From: Nonomuraea turcica
Lineage (GTDB): Bacteria > Actinomycetota > Actinomycetes > Streptosporangiales > Streptosporangiaceae
DNA length: 64,000 nt
NCBI RefSeq assembly: GCF_030718205.1
Contig: NZ_JAUZQF010000029.1
Coordinates: forward strand, 1-64,000
Direction: 5' to 3'
Shown: piece by piece, positions 35,000-44,350 of the stretch
Layout of the letters: each line of letters starts with the position of its first letter
Numbering within the stretch: the first letter of the stretch is position 1
Program-made: the position numbers and the translations under genes
Notes under the pieces: generated by a model
The model's input: the letters and a program-made list of their open reading frames with translations, nothing else
Told to the model about the DNA's origin: nothing
Databases searched by the model: none

Positions 35000-35310
35000 G
35001 ACGCCTCCGCGGGCGCGACGTCGTGCTTGTCGCGTTGCCGGCGCGCAAGCACAGTGCCGTGAACGTACGACGGCTGGCGGGCGGCCCGGTCGAGGTGCAC
35101 CACTTCCACGAACCCGCTGGCGCCGCCCGCGAGAGTGTCGAGCGCGTCGTTCAGCCGCTGCAGTGCCCGGTCCGGCTCATCGGTGATGCCGCACATCCCG
35201 TGACCGTCGCGGTTGTTGGCGGTCCAGGAGTACAAGGCGTCATGCGGAGTCGGAGGGCTGGGGCCGACCTCGCGGCTACCGATCGTTGGCCCCGAGTCCT
35301 TGAATGCCAT
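34996..35310 (-). CDS. Hypothetical protein (104 aa) in radical SAM locus
   Basis: Not recognised by name, but DALYSWTANNRDGHGMCGITDEPDRALQRLNDAL and GFVEVVHLDRAARQPSYVHG resemble small proteins often found beside XRE-TPR regulators in streptomycetes. Start at ATG 35310 has a weak ribosome site. The stop overlaps the following start by ATGA. With the radical SAM gene downstream and the XRE-TPR gene upstream it forms one co-directional set. Confidence 0.6.
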   Translation of the reverse strand: MAFKDSGPTIGSREVGPSPPTPHDALYSWTANNRDGHGMCGITDEPDRALQRLNDALDTLAGGASGFVEVVHLDRAARQPSYVHGTVLARRQRDKHDVAPAEAS

Positions 35311-35407
35311 GTAGCGAAGCTATGACTCTCGGTAAGCGCGCTCCATGGACGTCTTGTCCTACCCGCCGGGCGGATCGCCGCCGGATGAGGACGCCATGTC
35401 CTCCCTG

Positions 35408-36587
35408 TCAGATGCCGAGGGAATGCGCCAGAGATCGGACCGCAGGCGAATGCCGCGCCTCCTCTTCCCGGATGCTCTCGACTAGGTCACGGGCGACGGC
35501 CTGGTGGCGGAACCACACCTGGGACGTGGCACGGGCCTCCAGGATGCGTTCCGTGGCGGTCTTGCGGTGCCGGGCGTCGAGGTGCGCCTGGGCGACGTCC
35601 AGCAGGTGACGGCCGTAAGCGATGCCCTGCAGGTCGCCGGGATGGATCCGCTGCGACGCAATCAGCGCCTTGCTGGGGTCGTGCAAGACGGTGTAGGCGT
35701 GCGTCTCCTGCTCCGCTACACGAGCGGGCCCGAATGACGAGTTGTAGATCTTCACGGTGCCTCGCAGACGTTCGGCGCCTGCGGTGGCCATTGGCCACGT
35801 ACTCGCCTACATCCCTGCCGGCAGCTGCGGCCGGCGCCAGCGCGGTGATGAGGAGGTTGCCCCATGCGGCGATGTGCTGGGAGGGAGTGCCGAACGACGG
35901 CTCGATCCTAGAGGCCACGCCGACGACGAGCTGCTCGGCTTCGCGCAGGCGCGCCTGGTGGAGGAGGACCCAGGCGTAGGTGGCATGGAGGGTGGCCCAC
36001 AGCATCTCGTCGCTGCCGCTGCGGGCGGTGGTGATGGCACGTTCGGCGCCGATGGCGGCAAGGTCGTCGCGGCCCAGGTGGATCATCACGCTGGCTGCGA
36101 GGTCGTAGGCCATCGCGAGCGGATAGACGGCGTCGGCGCCGGCCGCGGAGTGTGTGAGCCTCGCCTCGGTGATGAGGCCCGGGAGCCGGGCGATGAGGCT
36201 GGGGAACTGGCCGGCCCAGTAGGAGGCGCAGGCGTCGTCGACGGCCTGCCGAATGTCCGCCAGTGGAGTCGGTTCGCCGTCGTGGCCATCGTCGAGGTCG
36301 GGGAGGAGGGACGGCGAAAGGAGGACGTTGCGGAGGGCAAGGACGCTGCCCCCGTCGCGGTCGGTCCCGAGCTGGTCACGTTTCCCGACGAGGCTCGACA
36401 GCTCGACGTCGAGGGCGTTGGCGATCCTCACCAGCGAGGTGAGCCGGGCACTCTTGCGCTGGCCCTGTTCGAGCTTGGCGATGAGGTCTCGAGAGAGGTC
36501 GGCGGCCTCGGCGAGTTCCTCTTGGGTGAACCCCCGGGATTGGCGAGCCGCCTTGAGTCGCGCGCCGATCGTGCCAGCGTCGGTCAT
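35408..36587 (-). pseudogene. XRE-TPR regulator gene with one frameshift
   Basis: ATG 36587 begins an XRE helix-turn-helix (ARLKAARQSRGFTQEELAEA, DLIAKLEQGQRKSARLTSLV), then a TPR-like helical array (residues about 90-265). At about 35795 (YVA/NGH) the frame is lost and runs to a shadow stop at 35487. In the neighbouring frame the protein continues MATAGAERLRGTVKIYNSSF ... LLDVAQAHLDARHRKTATER and ends at 35408. The restored length is about 390 residues, as expected for this streptomycete-type family. A one-base indel in CGTGGCCAATGGCC accounts for it. Confidence 0.8.
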
Positions 36588-36810
36588 AGGCCCTGACCTT
36601 CCCTGTGTGTCTCGTCAACCACAGGCTACGGCGCAGGGCCCTTTTATGCGCCACGGGAACGTCCGGATCTCACTGCCGGGGCCGCACGGCCAGGCGGACA
36701 CCTGGGTGGGCTGGCCCGGCCGTGCGGCTGCACTCGGTGATGCGGCACCCCGGCCGCCTCTCGGCGCTGACGGCGCCGCTCCCGCAGGCTGACCACGCCG
36801 AGCCGCTAAC

Positions 36811-36912
36811 GTTGGGCCTCCAGCAGGGCACGGCCTTTCTGGATCAGCTCGTGCACGGACGGCATCTTGATCTCGCCGAGCGTGTAGCCGCCACCCTCGT
36901 TGGCCCCGGGAC
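36811..36912 (-). pseudogene. Short 3' coding fragment, unknown
   Basis: ANEGGGYTLGEIKMPSVHEL then IQKGRALLEAQR and a stop. The codon bias is coding-like, but only about 33 residues remain and the 5' side is replaced by the next fragment. Not recognised. Confidence 0.35.
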
Positions 36913-36915
36913 CAG

Positions 36916-37085
36916 GTGCGGCACACGCTCAGCGAAAACGGCTGGTCGAGCTTCGACCTCGGGCCACTCCGCATCCAGATCCCCGTCGGCGACCTCACCC
37001 GCGTCGCCGCCGCATGCGGCCTGGCCGACGTCATCGCAGCACAGGCCAGCTTCTGGGGATCCTACCTGCGTGAGATCCGCGACCG
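36916..37085 (+). pseudogene. Coding fragment of unknown family
   Basis: HTLSENGWSSFDLGPLRIQI and PVGDLTRVAAACGLADVIAA then ASFWGSYLREI. Strong third-position GC bias and balanced composition indicate real coding DNA, but it is cut at the 3' side where the ATPase 3' end begins. No family recognised. Confidence 0.35.
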
Positions 37086-37094
37086 AGGTGGTCC

Positions 37095-39629
37095 TCATCG
37101 TCCACGGGCCGGGATGGCGGGCTCGCGGTGCAGGATGCGGTCCAGCCGGGCGGCGGCGTAGCCGAGGATCGACAGCGTGGCCACGATGAGCAGGTCGGCC
37201 GCGGGAAGGGGTCGGGTGGCGAGCAGGTCTCGCAGGATCGGCACGTACAAGCCGGCGAGTTGCAGCACGAGCGCGCCGGCCACGGCAAGCAGCAGCATCG
37301 GGTTGGCCAGGGAGCCGGGGCGGGCGCGCGAGCCGAGTGCCACGCCGAGCTGGGTGGCGCCCAGGGCGAAGAAGGCCATGCTCTGCCAGGGGCGGCCGGT
37401 GTGCAGGGCCCAGACGGCCACGCCGAGGGTGACGGCGGTCAGGACGACGGCGATGCGCACCACGCGCTGCCACAGGCCCGCGCCGAGGATGCTCTGGTCG
37501 GGTGGCCGGGGCGGGCGGCTCATCGCGGCCGGGTCGGCGGGTTCGCCGCCGAGGGCGACGCCCGGCAGGCCGTGGGTGAGCAGGTTGATCCACAGGATTT
37601 GGGCGGGCAGCAGCGGCAGCGCCAGCCCGAACAGCGGGCCCAGCAGCATGACGGCGATCTCGGCGGCGCCGCCGGACAGGCCGTAGACCAGGAAGCGGCG
37701 GATGTTGGCGTAGACGCGGCGGCCCTCGTCGACGGCGGCCACCACGGTGTCCAGGTCGTCGTCGGCCAGCACCAGGTCGGCGGCTTGGCGGGCGACCTCG
37801 GTGCCGCGCCGGCCCATGGCCACGCCGATGTCGGCGCGGCGCAGCGCCGGGCCGTCGTTGACGCCGTCGCCGGTCATCGCCACGACCTCGCCTTCCGCGC
37901 GCATGCGTTCGATGAGGTCGAGCTTCTGCTCGGGGGTGGCACGGGCGTAGACGGCGGCCTCGGCGGCCGCAGCCGAGGGGGAGAGGGTGCGGCAGTCGAT
38001 GATCGGGTCGTCGGGGGTGATGATGCCGAGTTCGGTGGCGATGGCGCGGGCGGTGCCCGGGTGGTCGCCGGTGATGAGGACCGGTTTGATCCCGGCTTGG
38101 CGGCAGGCTGCCACAGCGCCGGAGGCGGCCTGGCGAGGCGGGTCGAGGATGGCGATCAGTCCGAGCAGACTCAGTCCCTCCTCAGGCACCTCCTCCGGTA
38201 CGGGCAGCAGGTCGGTGTGGGCGACGGCCAGCACCCGGTAGCCCTGGTGGGCGAGCCGTTCGGCCTGGTCGGCGGCGCGCTCCAGCAGTGCGGGATCGTC
38301 GGTGAGCACCGGTGGGTGGAGCAGGGCTTCGGGGGCGCCCTTGCAGATCAGCCGGGCTCGGCCGGAGGGCAGTCGGTGCAGGGTGCTCATGCGCTTGCGG
38401 GCGCTGTCGAAGGGACGTTCGGCCAGGCGGGGATAACGGTGGTGCAGGCCGGCGCGGTCCGAGCCGAGCTTGGCGGCGGCGGTCAGCAGGGCGGCCTCGG
38501 TGGGGTCGCCCAGGGCCTGCCACCGGCCGTCTGCGCCGTCCTCGCCGTGCAGGAGGCGGGCGTCGTTGCACAGTGCGGCGGCGGTGAGTAGTTCGGTGAA
38601 CGCCTCGGGCGGGGCGCCGTCGAGGTGCCCGTCTGGCCCGTAGCCGGTGCCGGTGAGCGTGGCCTGCGCGGTGGGTGTCCACAGCCGGCGGACCACCATG
38701 TGGCCCTCGGTGAGGGTGCCGGTCTTGTCGGTGGCCAGGACGGTGACCGAGCCGAGGGTCTCGACTGCGTGCAGGCGGCGAACGAGGGCGTGGCGTGCCG
38801 CCATCCGGCGGGCGCCCAGTGCCAGGCTCAGCGTGACGACGGCCGGCAGTGACTCGGGCACGGCCGCCACCACCAGGCTGATCGCGGTCACCACCATCAG
38901 TTCCACCGGCTGGCCCCGGACCAGCCCCAGCGCCCCGACCACCACGCACAGGAACACGGTGACCCCGGCCAGCAGCCGTCCGACGCCGACCAGGCGGCGT
39001 TGCAGCGGCGTCATCCCAGATCCCTTGACCATGAGGGCGGCGATGCGCCCGGCCGCACTGGCCGAGCCGGTCGCCGTGACCTCGGCCCGGCCGCGCCCAC
39101 GCACCACCACGGTGCCGGCCGACACCTCCTCGCCCGGGCTCTTGTCCACCGGTACCGATTCGCCGGTCAGCGCCGACTCGTCCACCAACAACGCCGCCGC
39201 CTCGCCCACGCGGGCGTCGGCCGGGACGATGTCGCCTTCGGCCAGCACCAGCAGGTCGCCGGTCACCACCTCGGCCGCCGGGATCTGCCGCTGCGCCCCG
39301 TCCCGGACGACCCGGGCCACAGGGGCGGTGAGCTCGGACAGGGCGGTGATGGCGCGATCGGCGCGCACCTCCTGGGTCACGCCGACGCTCGTGTTGACCA
39401 CGATCACCAGCAGGATCACGGCCATGTCCGTCCAGTCGCCGGTGACGGCGGTCAGCGCGGCGGCCACCAGCAGCACGATGATCAGCGGATCTCGGAGCTG
39501 CCCGGCCACGCGCCGCCACAGCGGGACCGGCGGCTTGCTCGGCAGCAGGTTCGGACCGTCCCGCTCCAGCCGCGCCTCGGCCTCCGCCGACGACAGCCCG
39601 GATCTGGACAGGACCACCGGTTCATTCAT
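37095..39629 (-). CDS. P-type cation-transporting ATPase (P2-like, 844 aa)
   Basis: Second P2-type pump of the window. It has the N-terminal cation-ATPase domain, LTGES, M4 [22 protein letters not shown], phosphorylation site DKTGTLT (about Asp301), [23 protein letters not shown] (Gly replacing Ala of NDAPAL), and M6 [16 protein letters not shown]. Complete C-terminal membrane segments follow, so it is close to CtpF/SERCA-like pumps. ATG 39629 is preferred; a GTG three codons upstream is possible. Two DosR-like boxes lie 64-99 bp upstream. Its last 40 bp recur at about 48982-49050. Confidence 0.92.
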   Translation of the reverse strand: MNEPVVLSRSGLSSAEAEARLERDGPNLLPSKPPVPLWRRVAGQLRDPLIIVLLVAAALTAVTGDWTDMAVILLVIVVNTSVGVTQEVRADRAITALSELTAPVARVVRDGAQRQIPAAEVVTGDLLVLAEGDIVPADARVGEAAALLVDESALTGESVPVDKSPGEEVSAGTVVVRGRGRAEVTATGSASAAGRIAALMVKGSGMTPLQRRLVGVGRLLAGVTVFLCVVVGALGLVRGQPVELMVVTAISLVVAAVPESLPAVVTLSLALGARRMAARHALVRRLHAVETLGSVTVLATDKTGTLTEGHMVVRRLWTPTAQATLTGTGYGPDGHLDGAPPEAFTELLTAAALCNDARLLHGEDGADGRWQALGDPTEAALLTAAAKLGSDRAGLHHRYPRLAERPFDSARKRMSTLHRLPSGRARLICKGAPEALLHPPVLTDDPALLERAADQAERLAHQGYRVLAVAHTDLLPVPEEVPEEGLSLLGLIAILDPPRQAASGAVAACRQAGIKPVLITGDHPGTARAIATELGIITPDDPIIDCRTLSPSAAAAEAAVYARATPEQKLDLIERMRAEGEVVAMTGDGVNDGPALRRADIGVAMGRRGTEVARQAADLVLADDDLDTVVAAVDEGRRVYANIRRFLVYGLSGGAAEIAVMLLGPLFGLALPLLPAQILWINLLTHGLPGVALGGEPADPAAMSRPPRPPDQSILGAGLWQRVVRIAVVLTAVTLGVAVWALHTGRPWQSMAFFALGATQLGVALGSRARPGSLANPMLLLAVAGALVLQLAGLYVPILRDLLATRPLPAADLLIVATLSILGYAAARLDRILHREPAIPARGR

Positions 39630-39692
39630 CTCCCGCACCCCGCTTGAAATACCGTCTTCCCCTCAGCCTCGCTCGCCACAGCCGCGAGCCCA

Positions 39693-39728
39693 GGGCCAAA
39701 GGTCCCGGAGACCGGCCCCCAAGACCTC
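39693..39728. promoter_or_regulatory. DosR-like boxes upstream of second P-type ATPase
   Basis: GGGCCAAAGGTCCC (39693-39706) is identical to the box at 11170-11183 before the other P-type ATPase. GCCCCCAAGACCTC (39715-39728) is a degenerate partner at 22 bp. Confidence 0.65.
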
Positions 39729-39934
39729 TTAGCCCCGGACCGCGGGACTTACGCCTCTACGACCCGACAGGGCTCTACCGTTGTCCGTGTCCCCGGGGGC
39801 GGGCGGAGGCCACTGAGCGGCGATGATCTTGTGCAGCGGCAGGTTCTCCGCGTCCGCTTCGGTCTTGTCGCCCAGGAAGCAGATCACCGGAATGGCCCTC
39901 GTCGGCGACGTTCGCGAGGGTCGGGTTCGGCGGG

Positions 39935-39970
39935 TGGGCCGTCGGCTTCGCATTTGGGGACCTTCGCCCC
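39935..39970. promoter_or_regulatory. Tandem DosR-like boxes before 38-aa ORF/GerW operon
   Basis: TGGGCCGTCGGCTT (39935-39948) and GGGACCTTCGCCCC (39957-39970), centres 22 bp apart, end 48 bp before the ATG at 40019. Confidence 0.65.
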
Positions 39971-40018
39971 TGTCTCGCCGCGGCGATGTCGCTCACGATG
40001 CCGATGGGAGGCGCGAAG

Positions 40019-40135
40019 ATGACTGATCAAGGGCGCGGATCTTCGGCGGCTTGGGCGCCGCGGCGGTTGCAGGAGTCTCTCGCGCCTGTCGACTTCAGAG
40101 GTCGGCGGCCGGTCTTCAGAATCGAGGAGCAGTAA
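40019..40135 (+). CDS. Small basic protein (38 aa)
   Basis: ATG 40019 follows GGGAGGCGCGAAG, a strong site, and the TAA overlaps the next ATG (TAATG), so the two genes are coupled. The product is basic and Arg/Ala-rich (AAWAPRRLQESLAPVDFRGR). No family known. Placement directly after tandem boxes argues it is transcribed. Confidence 0.55.
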   Translation: MTDQGRGSSAAWAPRRLQESLAPVDFRGRRPVFRIEEQ

Positions 40136-40494
40136 TGGACGTTATCGACGTGAGCGGCACTGTCAAGGACGTGGCCAGGGTCGAGCGGGTCTTCGGCGAA
40201 CCGGTCACGCAGGACGGCGTCACCGTCATCCCGGTCGCCCGAATCGGCGGTGGTGGTGGCGGGGGCGGCGGCAAGCAGGAGGGGGAACGGCCTGGCGAGG
40301 GTGCCGGTGGCGGGTTCGGGCTCGGCGCCGCTCCCGCAGGCGTGTACGTGATCAAGGACGGCGATGTCCGCTGGCAGCCCGCGGTGGACATCAACAAGAT
40401 CATTGTTGGCGGGCTGACGGTCGCCGTCGTCGCCCTGCTGACGGTGCGGGCCATCGCCAGGATGCGGTTCGCGGCGCGTTCCCGCAAGGTGTGA
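40135..40494 (+). CDS. GerW/YtfJ-like protein with C-terminal anchor (119 aa)
   Basis: FGEPVTQDGVTVIPVARIGGGGGGGGGK is the YtfJ/GerW signature (cofactor-free beta domain with a glycine tract), then FGLGAAPAGVYVIKDGDVRWQPAVDIN. A C-terminal hydrophobic helix (IIVGGLTVAVVALLTVRAI) anchors it, unlike the cytosolic Bacillus protein. GAGGAG lies before the ATG. Coupled to the 38-aa ORF upstream; a hairpin follows. Confidence 0.88.
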   Translation: MDVIDVSGTVKDVARVERVFGEPVTQDGVTVIPVARIGGGGGGGGGKQEGERPGEGAGGGFGLGAAPAGVYVIKDGDVRWQPAVDINKIIVGGLTVAVVALLTVRAIARMRFAARSRKV

Positions 40495-40508
40495 CGGCTC
40501 ATCCGCGA

Positions 40509-40540
40509 AGGGCCCGGGCGGCGACCACCGTCCGGGCCCT
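40509..40540. terminator. GC-rich hairpin after GerW-like gene
   Basis: AGGGCCCGG (40509-40517) pairs with CCGGGCCCT (40532-40540), 15 bp after the stop. No U-tract. Confidence 0.55.
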
Positions 40541-40676
40541 CGCGCTGCCGGACGACCTCGCCGAGAGTGAACGGTTGACCCTGGTGGAGCGATTCGTCGG
40601 GCGCTGGATGGCGGGGCCGGTTCGACTCGGCCCTGGTGCGCTGGGGGTACCGGCACCGCGGGACGCACCTGTCCAG

Positions 40677-40712
40677 AGGACCAACGGCCCCCGCATCCGG
40701 GACCTCGGCCTC
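40677..40712. promoter_or_regulatory. Tandem DosR-like boxes before USP pseudogene
   Basis: AGGACCAACGGCCC (40677-40690) and GGGACCTCGGCCTC (40699-40712), about 22 bp apart. The second has one base fewer between its half-sites. 53 bp before the ATG at 40766. Confidence 0.55.
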
Positions 40713-40765
40713 GGGCGGTGCTGCGGTCGCCGCGTGAGGCTGGGGGCGGAAGTAGGAGGTGTGTG

Positions 40766-41603
40766 ATGTTCAGGCACATCGTGGTCGGCGTGGACGGATC
40801 CGCACTGGCGACGGCGGCCGTGGAGTGGGCCGCCGCCGACGCGCAGCGCAGAGGGCTGGACCTGCGGATCGTGCACGTGCGCGAGCAATGGCCCTACGCC
40901 GCCGACGGGACGAAGTACAGCGCGGCTGTGTTACAGGCGGCCGCCGACCGGGCGCTGGACCTGACCCGTGACGTCCAGGTGACGATGGAGCTGGTGCCGG
41001 GCAACGTGATCGACACCCTGATCGGTGAGTCGGCATCGGCCGACAGCGTGGTGCTGGGCAGCCGGGGCTCGGCGGGTTCGCCGGGATGGTCGTCGGCTCG
41101 GTGGGCATGGGCGTCGCCGGGCACGCCACCGGTCAGGTCGTGATCGTCCGCGGGCCTTCCGTGGTGCAGCACGGTCGGATAGCCGTGGGGTACGACGCCT
41201 CGGCGCATTCAGAGGCCGCCATGCAGTACGCGGTCGACCAGGCACGCGCCCGCGGCTCGAACTGCACGTGGTCTACGCGTGGCAGGTGCCGATGTTCTCG
41301 CCGTACGTGGCCGCACGCGGCTCCCTGCTGGAGGACGTCTACGAGCAGGAGATCCGCGCGGCAGGCGCGAGGGTGGCGCGCTGGCGGGAGAAGAACCCGG
41401 ACGTCGTGATCACCGGCGAGGAGGTCGTCGCCCATCCGGTGAACGCTCTGGTCAGGGCAGGCAGCACCGCCGACCTGGTGGTGGTGGGCTCGCGCGGCCT
41501 GGGCGGTTTCGCCTCCGCGGTGCTTGGCTCGGTCAGCCACGCGGTGCTGCACCACCTGGTCTGCCCGGTCGCCGTGGTGCGGCCCCGGAAGGAACCGGCA
41601 TAG
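40766..41603 (+). pseudogene. Universal stress protein gene with two frameshifts
   Basis: AGGAGGTGTGTG precedes ATG 40766. The product begins HIVVGVDGSALATAAVEWAA and is normal to SVVLGSRGS, where a frameshift (about 41065-41085) moves the G-rich loop (MVVGSVGMGVAGHATG) and start of domain 2 (RIAVGYDASAHSEAAMQYAV) into another frame. A second shift at about 41258 moves the rest (LHVVYAWQVPMFSPYVA ... VVGSRGLGGFASAVLGSVSH) into a third. Apart from the two indels the two-domain USP is complete, so the damage is recent or an error of sequence. Confidence 0.8.
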
Positions 41604-41844
41604 GGACACTCACGGTGCGGCGGCGGGCCTGCGGCCACCGCTCTCATGGCCGGCCGCCGGGTGGTGCGCGGGATCGCGATGCTCAACCAAGGTCCCACAT
41701 CATCGAGGGGGAGCGCCCTGGAGTGAAAGACGAGGCTTTCGTCCCAGGGCGGGCGGGTCGTTCGCCCCTATCCGGCGCCGGGAGCCGGCCGGTAGCAAGG
41801 GGATGGGTCGCCGTACGGGTGACCCGAGAGGGAAGAGGTGTGTC

Positions 41845-42372
41845 ATGTCGACAGCCGTTGATCCTCAAGGTGCCCGAGCCGGTGGCCGGGGTGTCGCGTC
41901 GCAGCTGACGAGCGAGCAGGTGTGGCGAGAGTTGGGCAAGGCGTCGTTCGCGGTCGTCGCTCACGTCACCCCGGATGGGCGGCCGAGATCCAGCGGCGTC
42001 ATGTACATGGTCGTCGGCCGCCGGATGTACGTGGTGGTGGCGACCGACAGCTGGAAGGCCAGGCACATCGAGCTCGGCGGGCAGGTCGCGGTGACCGTAG
42101 CGGTGCGCCGGGGCGGGATCATGTCGCTCCTCGCGCCCATCCCGCCCGCCACCGTCAGCTTCCACGGGACGGCGGTCGTACACCCGGCGGGCAGCCTGGA
42201 GGACGGCGAACTCGGCAGAAAGCTGACACGCATGCTGCCCAGCGAGCGGCGGGCGTCCTGCCGTGTCATTGAAATCGAGCCGGAGGGCTGGTTCGTCACC
42301 TACGGGATTGGCGTCTCGTTCATGCGGATGCGTGTTCCGGATCTCGCGCGAGCCCGCGTGCCCGTGGCCTGA
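41845..42372 (+). CDS. Pyridoxamine 5'-phosphate oxidase-family protein (175 aa)
   Basis: LTSEQVWRELGKASFAVVAHVTPDGRPRSSGVMYMVVGRRMYVVV is the flavin/F420 split-barrel core, followed by DSWKARHIELGGQVAVTV. GGGAAGAGGTGTGTC precedes the ATG. Upstream are box-like sequences (TCAACCAAGGTCCC at 41683 and GAGGCTTTCGTCCC at 41732) that match in part. Likely a flavin- or F420-binding oxidoreductase; the last 25 residues are basic and unusual. Confidence 0.82.
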   Translation: MSTAVDPQGARAGGRGVASQLTSEQVWRELGKASFAVVAHVTPDGRPRSSGVMYMVVGRRMYVVVATDSWKARHIELGGQVAVTVAVRRGGIMSLLAPIPPATVSFHGTAVVHPAGSLEDGELGRKLTRMLPSERRASCRVIEIEPEGWFVTYGIGVSFMRMRVPDLARARVPVA

Positions 42373-42634
42373 CGATTCGGGCTCGCCCGGCGGTCCCGCT
42401 CAGCGGCGCACCTGTCGCAGCAGGCCGGTCCAGACTCACTGCTCGGCCGCGGCCATCAGCTCCAGCAGGGCACGCAACCCCGGCCGGCGAGGAACCGGCC
42501 GTACATGTACCGGGACAGGCGTCGGCGCCGCCGACTGTCGGCGAGTACCCAGGTCGTTCGGCGTGCTCCGATCGCGGAACGACCGTGAACAGCCCGCCCC
42601 CGGAACGGCCGTTGCCGCCCTGGTCGATCCGAAG

Positions 42635-42650
42635 ATACCCCGCAGGGTAT
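42635..42650. promoter_or_regulatory. CstR/CsoR-type operator 1 of sqr promoter
   Basis: ATACCCCGCAGGGTAT is a palindrome of the TACCC-N4-GGGTA type bound by CsoR-family persulfide (CstR) or copper sensors. It lies 74 bp before the sqr start. Confidence 0.75.
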
Positions 42651-42651
42651 T

Positions 42652-42688
42652 CGGGCCTTTGGTGCTCCTCGTCTGGGACCAAAGCCTC
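42652..42688. promoter_or_regulatory. DosR-like boxes within the sqr promoter
   Basis: CGGGCCTTTGGTGC (42652-42665) and GGGACCAAAGCCTC (42675-42688), centres 23 bp apart, lie between the two CstR-type palindromes, suggesting combined low-oxygen and persulfide control. Confidence 0.5.
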
Positions 42689-42690
42689 TT

Positions 42691-42706
42691 ATACCCCCGG
42701 AGGTAC
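42691..42706. promoter_or_regulatory. CstR/CsoR-type operator 2 of sqr promoter
   Basis: ATACCCCCGGAGGTAC is a variant of ATACCCCCGGGGGTAT, ending 17 bp before the sqr ATG where a bound repressor would block transcription or initiation. Confidence 0.65.
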
Positions 42707-42723
42707 GGGAGGACGTTGGGGGT

Positions 42724-43965
42724 ATGAGACAGCGCATCGTGATTCTAGGGGCGGGTACCGGCGGCACGCTGGTGGCCAACCGGCTGCGGCGCCTGTACCC
42801 CGAGGACGCGGCCGAGATCGTCGTGGTGGATCAAGACGATGAGCACGTCTACCAACCCGGGTTGCTGTTCGTCCCGTTCGGGCTGGCCGAGCCGGGTGAG
42901 ATCGTCCGGCCCCGGCGTCGTCAGCTGCACCGGGGAATCGTGTTCCGGCAGACCCCGATCGACCGGGTCGATCTGGGCGCCGAGCAGGTGCACCTGGAAG
43001 ACGGCACGGTGCTGGGTTATGACGTGCTGGTGGTGGCCACGGGGTCGGTGCTGCTGCCGCAGGAGACCGAGGGCCTGACCGGCCTCGGGTGGATGGACAC
43101 GGTGTTCACCTTCTACAGCCCGCAGGGCGCGGCCGCGCTGCACGGCGCCCTGGAGCGCTTCGAGGGTGGGCGGCTGGTGGTCAACGTGGTGGACATGCCG
43201 ATCAAGTGCCCGGTCGCGCCGCTGGAGTTCGCCTTCCTGGCCGACTGGTACTTCCGCCGGCGGGGCATCCGCGATCGCGTTGAACTGATCTACGTCACCC
43301 CGCTGGACGCCGCCTTCACCAAGCCGGTCGCCGCCCGCACCTTAAGTGGTCTGCTGGCCGAGAAGGGCATCGAGTTGGTGACCGAGTTCAACACCGGCTC
43401 CGTCGAGGGCTCCGCCGGCCGGCTGATCTCCTACGACGAGCGCGAGGTGGGCTTCGACCTGGCCGTCGTGGTGCCGCTGCACGGCGGTGCCGAGTACGTC
43501 GGTCGCTCTCCGGGGCTCGGCGACGAGCTGGGATTCGTCGCCGTGGACCAGCACACCCTGCAGGCCGCCGCCGCGCCGAACGTGTTCGCCATCGGCGACG
43601 CCGCCGGTGTGCCGACCTCCAAGGCGGGATCGGTCACCCACTTCGAGGGCGAGATCCTGGTCGACAACATCGGCCGATTCCTGGCCGGGCGCCCCTTGGA
43701 CGCCTCCTTCGACGGGCACACCAACTGCTTCATCGAGACCGGCTTCGGCAAGGCGCTGCTGATCGACTTCAACTACGACACCGAACCCCTGCCGGGGCAC
43801 TACCCGGCCGCCGTGGGCCTGCCGCTGCTGAAGCAATCCCGCCTCAACCACCTGGGCAAGCTGATGTTCCAGTGGTTCTACTGGCACGGCCTGCTGCCCG
43901 GCCACGACATCCCCGGCGTCGGCGCGGCCATGCCCATCCACGGCAAGACCCGCCCACCCGCCTGA
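42724..43965 (+). CDS. sqr: Sulfide:quinone oxidoreductase-like flavoprotein (413 aa)
   Basis: Oxidises sulfide and passes electrons to the membrane quinone pool. IVILGAGTGGTLVANRL is the FAD Rossmann loop, VLVVATGS the second motif, and FAIGDAAGVPTSKAGSVTHF the C-terminal FAD contact. Cys162 in VVDMPIKCPVAPLEF is the conserved redox cysteine. The amphipathic C-terminus (LMFQWFYWHGLLPG) can seat on the membrane. ATG 42724 follows GGGAGGACGTTGGGGGT. First gene of sqr-tusE-dsrE, with two CstR-type palindromes upstream. The exact SQR type is not settled. Confidence 0.9.
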   Translation: MRQRIVILGAGTGGTLVANRLRRLYPEDAAEIVVVDQDDEHVYQPGLLFVPFGLAEPGEIVRPRRRQLHRGIVFRQTPIDRVDLGAEQVHLEDGTVLGYDVLVVATGSVLLPQETEGLTGLGWMDTVFTFYSPQGAAALHGALERFEGGRLVVNVVDMPIKCPVAPLEFAFLADWYFRRRGIRDRVELIYVTPLDAAFTKPVAARTLSGLLAEKGIELVTEFNTGSVEGSAGRLISYDEREVGFDLAVVVPLHGGAEYVGRSPGLGDELGFVAVDQHTLQAAAAPNVFAIGDAAGVPTSKAGSVTHFEGEILVDNIGRFLAGRPLDASFDGHTNCFIETGFGKALLIDFNYDTEPLPGHYPAAVGLPLLKQSRLNHLGKLMFQWFYWHGLLPGHDIPGVGAAMPIHGKTRPPA

Positions 43966-43986
43966 ACCGAAAGGAAGTTGATCAAC

Positions 43987-44304
43987 ATGTCGACCACGAC
44001 CTACGCCGGCCAGCCCGTGACCGTCAACGACGAGGGGTTCTTCGAGGACCCCGACCAGTGGACCAAGGACATGGCCCCGGAGATCGCCAAGAGCCTGGGC
44101 ATCGACCAGCTCACCGAGCGGCACTGGCAGGTCATTGAGTTCATGCGCGCCGAGTTCGCTGCCAAGGGCACCGGCCCCACCGTGCGGGCGCTCGGCAAGT
44201 CCTCCGGAGTGCCGGTCAAGGACCTGTACCAGCTGTTCCCCAAGGGCCCGGCGAAGATCGCCGCGAAGATCGCCGGCATCCCCAAGCCGCACGGCTGCAT
44301 CTGA
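43987..44304 (+). CDS. TusE/DsrC-family sulfur carrier (105 aa)
   Basis: VNDEGFFEDPDQWTKDMAPEIAKSLGI and LTERHWQVIEFMRAEF are the TusE/DsrC core, ending IPKPHGCI, where the penultimate Cys is the persulfide-carrying residue. The second cysteine of true DsrC, about ten residues earlier, is absent, so it is TusE-like. ATG 43987 follows GAAAGGAAG; a TTG three codons earlier is less likely. Sits between sqr and dsrE and probably receives sulfane sulfur. Confidence 0.9.
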   Translation: MSTTTYAGQPVTVNDEGFFEDPDQWTKDMAPEIAKSLGIDQLTERHWQVIEFMRAEFAAKGTGPTVRALGKSSGVPVKDLYQLFPKGPAKIAAKIAGIPKPHGCI

Positions 44305-44350
44305 CCCCACCGGACGCCTCGCACGAGCGTCACCGAAAGGACGGTTCATT

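Noticed and set aside
40766-41603. Programmed frameshifting in the USP gene
   Set aside because: Two separate shifts in different directions lack slippery heptamers and knots; simple indels are more likely.
42373-42634. Minus-strand remnant of an ArsR-like regulator before sqr
   Set aside because: A short LLELMAAAEQ-like end is visible but too brief and without a helix-turn-helix to support a call.
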